A DNA stretch of 64,000 nucleotides from Daphnia pulex (lineage: Eukaryota; Arthropoda; Branchiopoda; Diplostraca; Daphniidae), in NCBI RefSeq assembly GCF_021134715.1, contig NC_060017.1:2542001-2606000 (forward strand), in the 5' to 3' direction. A program made the position numbers and the translations under genes. A model generated the notes under the pieces. It was not told the origin of the DNA. It did no database searches and was given only the letters and a program-made list of their open reading frames with translations. Shown piece by piece: positions 58,648-64,000 of the stretch; position 1 is the stretch's first letter, and the number at the start of each line of letters is the position of its first letter.

Positions 58648-60056
58648 ATGTTGAAGAGGGGACCATTCGTTCACGTCCAGCAATGGTTTTCCATTTTCTC
58701 CTCTCGAAACTACTCGAAAATTGGAGTTATTGGAGCACCATTCGACAAAGGACAAGTAACTGCCATATTGTATCGATATTGATATCAACTTTGACAATTT
58801 TGTTTATTTTAGCGTAAAGAAGGAGCTGCCCTAGGACCAAGTTCTTTGCGCCAGTCTGGACTAATTAAGCATTTGGAGTCAATTGGTGACTTGAAATTTC
58901 CTTGCTGTGTTTCCTGATTGCACAGACTAGTATTATAGCCATACTTCAACAGGTTGTGATGTTCATGATTTTGGTGATATTGACTATCAACCCACTCGAG
59001 AGGAAGGGACTGTAAAGAATGTTCGAAACATGAAAGATGTAATAGCCTTCAATGAGAAAGTAAGATCCTTGAATAGATAATTATGTGTTTCAAATTATCT
59101 GTCAAATCCCTTTTCTAAATAATTATTTTCACAGCTTTCACAAAAAGTCAGCCAGATAATAAAAGATGGTCGTATGTGCCTAACTTTGGGAGGAGACCAT
59201 TCAATTGGTGTAGGTACTGTTCATGGTCACCTGAAAGCTCAACCAGAGACATCACTTCTCTGGGTCGACGCTCACGCTGATATAAACACTCCGGTCACAA
59301 GCAATAGTGGAAATGCACACGGTATGCCATTGTCGTTTCATATAAAGGAGCTAACGGAATACCAACCAGAGATACCCGGTTTCGAATGGCATAGCCCTAT
59401 GTAAATAATACTTGATTTACTTAAATTAGATTCAAGTAGATTCAATATTAAACCCTGTCTTAAATAGGATTTCAGCCAGAAACATTGCTTTTATTGGTCT
59501 TCGTGATGTAGAACCTTATGAGAGGTATGAGAAAATATCTAAACTTGACTTTCACATTATTTACTCTTGAAAACCTTCTTTTTTCTTTAGGTTAATAATT
59601 GAGAAATTGGGAATGTGTGCTCTATCGATGGAAGAAGTTCACGGGATAGGTATCAAAGAAGCTGTCAAGTACGCACTAAGTCGAATTGATCCTCGCAATA
59701 CTAGACACATACACGTTAGTTTCGATATTGACGCCCTCGATCCCCTTGAAGCACCATCAACTGGAACTCCAGGTAGTAGAACAAGAACAAAAAAAAACGG
59801 AAAGTTGGAAACTTACCCCTTTTTTCAAATAGTTCGAGGAGGATTGACGTTGAGAGAAGGAACCGAACTATTAAGAAGTGTGCATCGCACCGGTCGGCTT
59901 TCTGCAGTTGATATAGTAGAAGTAAATCCACTACTAGGCTCAGCAAGTGATCTGAAGATTACACTGGATGCAGCTCGTCACCTGGCAGCAGCAGCAGCTG
60001 GATATTATCCAGGAGGGTGGGCTCCAAAAGGTGTCACCGATATACCCCAGTCTTAA
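58648..60056 (+). CDS. Arginase, probably mitochondrial
   Basis: Arginase hydrolyses arginine to ornithine and urea with a two-manganese centre. Exons are about 58648-58755, 58813-58887, 58953-59059, 59134-59401, 59468-59525, 59590-59772 and 59832-60056. The N-terminus is basic and hydrophobic (MLKRGPFVHVQQWFSIFSSR), as in a mitochondrial targeting peptide, followed by KIGVIGAPFDKGQ. Metal and substrate motifs are all present: LGGDHSIGVGTV, WVDAHADINTP, SGNAHGMPLS, VSFDIDALDP and DIVEVNPLLG. The C-terminus ends GVTDIPQS. The total of about 340 residues is typical. The intron at 59773-59831 must be removed to join GTP to VRGGLTLREG; without it the frame inserts a Lys/Arg-rich stretch. Arthropods typically have a single arginase, of mixed type 1/type 2 character. 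Confidence 0.96.
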
Positions 60057-61004
60057 ACCAAAAAAAAAAAATGTTAAGTGCATTTTAAACCACGATCTGT
60101 TACATTTTACTCGTTAACTACCTAAATTTTAATTCAGCCAAATTTCAAGGCCCAAGAAATCTTAAAGATCCTGTGCCATTCCCTTAAGATTTTCAAAAGT
60201 AGTCTATAACTATTGCTGCCTTGTTTTCAGATGTTTTAACTTTTCGTTGCTGTTGATTAATACAATTATCTCATGGTATTCACAATATATTTTTAAAGAG
60301 GAACACAACAAAAAAATTGAGCAATTTACATTTCTGTCATGCTTGTTCAATTTTTGATTCAATGGAAAAAAACTGTCTTAGTGGAATTTGTTTTAGAACT
60401 TAAATTACAGTGAGGGAATAGCAACTAACATTAATTTAAAAGCAAATTTAGGTACAAAATGAATTATACTTTCTGTTAAAAGTAGTGGACATGCACATCT
60501 GTGACCCAAGTTTACTGAGATTCTGATAAATCATCCGAAATTCGCACCAGGCCACTCAACAGCTCACACGTTGCAACAAACAAGTTCAAGCAATTTCAGA
60601 CGAAAAAGAAAAGAAAGAAGTACAAATTTTAATGTGTTTCTTAGACAGTGTAGCATAATGTAATACGCATATAAAAAGTGCATTTATCATCTACCAATTT
60701 TGTAAAATTATCATATTTTTCTCTTGATTAACAGTTCACATGTTCTACATTTCTAATTTTCTACATTGTCGAGCAATTTTTTCCAAAAAGACAAATTTGT
60801 GCCAAAGATGGCGGTGACTTTCAATAAAGTTTCGCGCGGCAAATTTTGTTTCGGCTGCTGTTTTACCGACCTTGAAAGTGCCAGATGACAAGGTTCTTAT
60901 TCTTTGACCTGACGTGGTGAATAGGTGTTCAAAGAAAGAGAGAACACGAGTTGAAGTTTTTGTGTTGCAGTTGCTAGAAGTGAATACGATAATTGGATAC
61001 CCAA
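60057..61004. other. Intergenic region
   Basis: 3' flank of arginase and 5' flank of the Bicaudal-C-like gene. A minus-strand open frame from 61203 to 60745 overlaps the first Bicaudal-C-like exons antisense and has no motifs, so I do not count it as a gene. Confidence 0.5.
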
Positions 61005-62547
61005 ATGAAACGCGAACGTAACCATTGTAAAGTAAGTGGAAAAGTGACTGAAACAGTGAAATTATTTTTGTTTTATGTATTGAGTCTACGTTATTGTGAG
61101 ACTGTTTTGTTTCGTGTGGAATTTTCAATCGTTTCAACAAGTCAATGTAATTTCTGGTACTTAGGATATGGAGCTCCATTTGACGATGGAATTGAGCCAT
61201 CATTTGGAAAACAAAAGAATTTTAAACGGTCGCTACGAAAGTGTTTTGTCGAAATTGATGAAACAAACTGACACAAACATTTTCTGTCCTACTAGCGACA
61301 CGAATCTCAACATCACCACTCGTATTCCCAAAATAACTATTTCAGGATCTCTGGCTGCTGTTGAATCCGCTCGTCTATCTATACGGGTTCAAGCAATATT
61401 TATTTTATATTTCCATTCATTCACCAGAGTTATTCATAACGTGTCGTTTCTATTGAAAGGAATGTGTGCCAGTCGTGTTTGTCGTCAGCTGTCGATCGGA
61501 TAAAGTCCAATCTCTCGGAATAAACCTTCTTGTAGCCCACTTTTCTTCTACATTTGGAGTCAAACTAGTCTTTAATCTGGTTGAAGAAGATGCATGCTAT
61601 CAGGTGAATATCCGAGGGCACCACTATCGATTTGAATTTCTGAAGGAAGCAGTGTCCCATTTTTGTCATCTCGTCCAAACTCCTTCGGTATTCGGTCATG
61701 TAATTTATTTATTTCACTATTAATCATAAAATTGTGTTTAGGAATCGGTCGAAATGGAAATAAATTCTTCGTGTTTACATATTAGTCTAGTCAGAAATTG
61801 CATTCCATTGATAGAGAAAAAATCAGGAGCACGAATCTGCTGCCCCGTCAACGGCAGTTTAGTCCTGGTTAGAGGATCACTGGAAGCCACGTATTTCGCC
61901 AGTGAAATGATAACCGTAAGAAGATTTTTTTTAAATTATATTCAACGCTCATTAGGTGAATCACTGGATTTTCTAGGGCGTGACACCATTGTATTTAAAG
62001 TTCCAACTCCCATCGTCTGAAATTACTGAAAGGGCTCGATCGATCGCCCGACAAATGGACATATCTATTTCCTCAATAAAAATAGACTCGGGTATTAATG
62101 AATTGGTTTTATCTACTTATGAATGGAATACTCGTAAGTTATAAGAAATAAATATTAAAAGTCATGTAAGGGATTAATTACGTACTTCTAATAGGTCACC
62201 TTTATGAGATTCGGCGCATAATTCTGGGCTTGCCTTCAACTGCTTCTATTTTTCCAAAACAACGCCCACTATGCGCGGATTTAGTTGATTTACCCAAAAG
62301 TTTCTGTACGTTGTTTTTCGATCTTGCTAAGCTGTTTAATTGAATGATGGCCTTTCTTAATCTTTCGTTTTTTTAGACAGGAGTGTGGAGTGTACGATTT
62401 TCGAACCACAATGCGAAGAACTAGCCTTAGAAGGCCATAGGAGTTCCACGGATGAAACGCTAAACTTGAGGTTATTGTTCCTTTTTTTATATGAAATGAT
62501 CTAAGCAAGCTCTTACATTTTCTCTAAAATTTTACAGGCGAATTTAA
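61005..62547 (+). CDS. Shortened Bicaudal-C-like protein with KH domains lacking GXXG
   Basis: Bicaudal-C proteins bind mRNA through tandem KH and KH-like domains and repress translation via deadenylation. Exons are 61005-61031, 61165-61384, about 61462-61689, 61743-61917, 61978-62136, about 62197-62308, about 62379-62470 and 62538-62547, giving about 340 residues. Counterparts of BICC1 are clear: MELHLTMELSHH, ITISGSLAAVESARLSIR, then CVPVVFVVSCRS, VNIRGHHYRFEFLKEAVSHF, VLVRGSLEATYFASEMI, MDISISSIKID and YEIRRIILGLPST. The RNA-contacting GKGG of one KH domain reads NGRY, and the next reads LVRN in place of GRNG. The first KH domain and the C-terminal SAM domain are absent. The start ATG 61005 follows in-frame stops. 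It may be a diverged paralogue that acts by protein contacts, or a decaying copy; frames and splice sites are intact. Confidence 0.78.
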
Positions 62548-64000
62548 GCCAGCTTTTGTCGGACCAACAGAGGTGACACCCAGTTTAACCGTTGTCACAT
62601 TCTACCGTGCTTTAAACCCAGGATTCTTTCATTTTACATTTTCAAATTGTGTGCTGTAAAAACGTTAGGTCGGAGTATCTATACAGCTATAGTTTTAATG
62701 TTTAAATCAGATTACGTGTGCCATTCTGGAAACAGAAAATTGTGGCGCTCCATGTTGTTTCCTTCTCAGAAATTCCTCTCAGAGGTACTAACTACTCGGA
62801 AAATGTTGATAATAAAATGAAAGTAAATTGTGATTTCGTTTTCTTTGAAGACTTGTGTGTCAGCGTCCGCTTTTTTTTGGGGGGGGTTAATGAGCATGAC
62901 GTAACTAATTACCAAGCTGCAACACGGGTAAACGGCAAATGTATTTGGTATATCATTCAAATTTATACATAAAATATGGTCAGTCGTCGGCCCTATCATT
63001 GTGCAGCTGCTCTTACATCTCGTCTCTGTAATGTGGATATGGAATTGTTTGTACGGTTTGCTAGGTCGACACTAACGGTTGTATAAATTCACACATATTG
63101 TAATGAAAAATTATTTAGAGAATAATAGCATGCAACATGTGGGACGAACGGAGAGGGATTCTGGAGACCACGGAACGGCGGCAAAATATATAGCACGAGG
63201 GGAAAAGGACAAACCCTCAAATATTTACAAGTACGTCACTTTTTCGTTATGATATACACAAGAATGAATTTTTTAAAATATCATTTAGAATATGTGTGAA
63301 AGAAACCGAAATGATGTCAAGATGACGCGAATTCGTCAACAGACAAATCATTCCTGATTGCATACAATCACCGGCACGGCCCAAATTCAAACTCGTCATA
63401 AATAACTCTTTTACTGATCAATCATCTTTGATGAACCATGTCGATTGCCCATCCCGTAAGCGTCAAAGTCATTCTGTACAAATTGTAAATGCTAGCTTTA
63501 AATTTGTAAAGAGAAGGCTTCTACAAAAATTACCTACAAAGCCCGTCAAATAATGCTATTGGAATGAAAGCAATCGGTTAAAAGGGTACTGAATGAACAA
63601 TAGAGTTTACTTAGCAGAACCCAGAACTCCGAAAAAATGCACTCACTGAGGCCGTATAATGATGTGATATGATCTATTGGGCCAATCTATTGAAAGAGCG
63701 GATATAACTCTCGTCGCTGTAGTTTCGGCCATTTTGTCTTTCCGCCATTTGATCATGAAGTATTGACGGAAGTGTACAAAAGTAATTGACTTCCTTTTTC
63801 TCAGTCCGTGCACGACGACTGATGACAGCAGTACGAAGATAATGAAATCGTGTCAGGGAGGGAAAAAGAAACTTGCAGAATTGGCCAGTTACGAATTTTG
63901 GAACCTGCGCAAAAACTTGACGACCATTCCCACTCTCATCTGCAATGCTGCAGTGAGGCAAGCAAACGGCGTTAACCACCAAGCGATACGCTCCATTACA
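62548..64000. other. No supported gene to the window end
   Basis: AT-rich sequence with a G-run near 62879-62886. Several open frames below 105 codons on both strands show no motif or splice support. Confidence 0.5.

Noticed and set aside
60745-61203. Minus-strand open frame of 152 codons
   Set aside because: It overlaps the start of the Bicaudal-C-like gene antisense, has no motif, and its composition fits a chance frame.
63674-63982. Minus-strand frame of 102 codons near the window end
   Set aside because: No family resemblance and no splice or start support.
1-64000. Bacterial-type features (operons, CRISPR arrays, riboswitches) and tRNA or rRNA genes
   Set aside because: The window is clearly intron-rich animal DNA; I saw no regularly spaced repeat-spacer array and no tRNA- or rRNA-like segment.

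Overview
This window looks like nuclear DNA of an arthropod, most probably a branchiopod crustacean such as Daphnia. The grounds are many introns of only about 50-75 nt with GT/AG ends, TATA-plus-initiator promoters, an arthropod-type ionotropic receptor, a DUF4470-MYND protein of the kind common in water fleas, and a moderately AT-rich base composition. The species is inferred from style and not proven.

Layout, left to right: (1) a GAS2-like cytoskeletal linker (+), cut at its 5' end by the window edge; (2) UDP-glucose 6-dehydrogenase (-), back to back with the GPI-anchor remodelling factor PGAP2 (+); (3) a 14-exon P5B-type ATPase homologue (+) that has lost every catalytic motif of the family; (4) an ionotropic glutamate-like receptor (-); (5) an unrecognised small gene; (6) a repeat-rich island of about 19.2-25.4 kb, holding a 1.9-kb element with perfect 87-bp terminal inverted repeats that carries a THAP-finger gene, a 0.5-kb foldback palindrome, a 33-bp minisatellite, diverged exon-like repeats and a dispersed 16-bp motif; (7) a DUF4470/MYND-finger protein (-) with two compensating frame breaks; (8) the splicing factor CWF19L2 (-), divergent from RPA2 (+); (9) two tandem SLC5 sodium-solute symporters (-); (10) two paralogous small secreted proteins (+), each with its own TATA promoter; (11) a gene-poor stretch of about 5 kb; (12) a beta-1,3-galactosyltransferase (+), the SAGA deubiquitinase subunit ATXN7L3 (-), a mitochondrial-type arginase (+) and a shortened Bicaudal-C-like protein (+) whose KH domains have lost their RNA-binding GXXG loops.

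Most genes are unrelated housekeeping functions and form no operon-like pathway. UDP-glucose dehydrogenase (supplying UDP-glucuronate) and the galactosyltransferase both bear on glycan synthesis but lie 43 kb apart. The most notable items are the apparently dead P5B ATPase, the GXXG-less Bicaudal-C homologue, and the inverted-repeat element with a THAP gene and no recognisable transposase. Exon boundaries were worked out by eye from splice signals and reading frame and may be off by a few bases.
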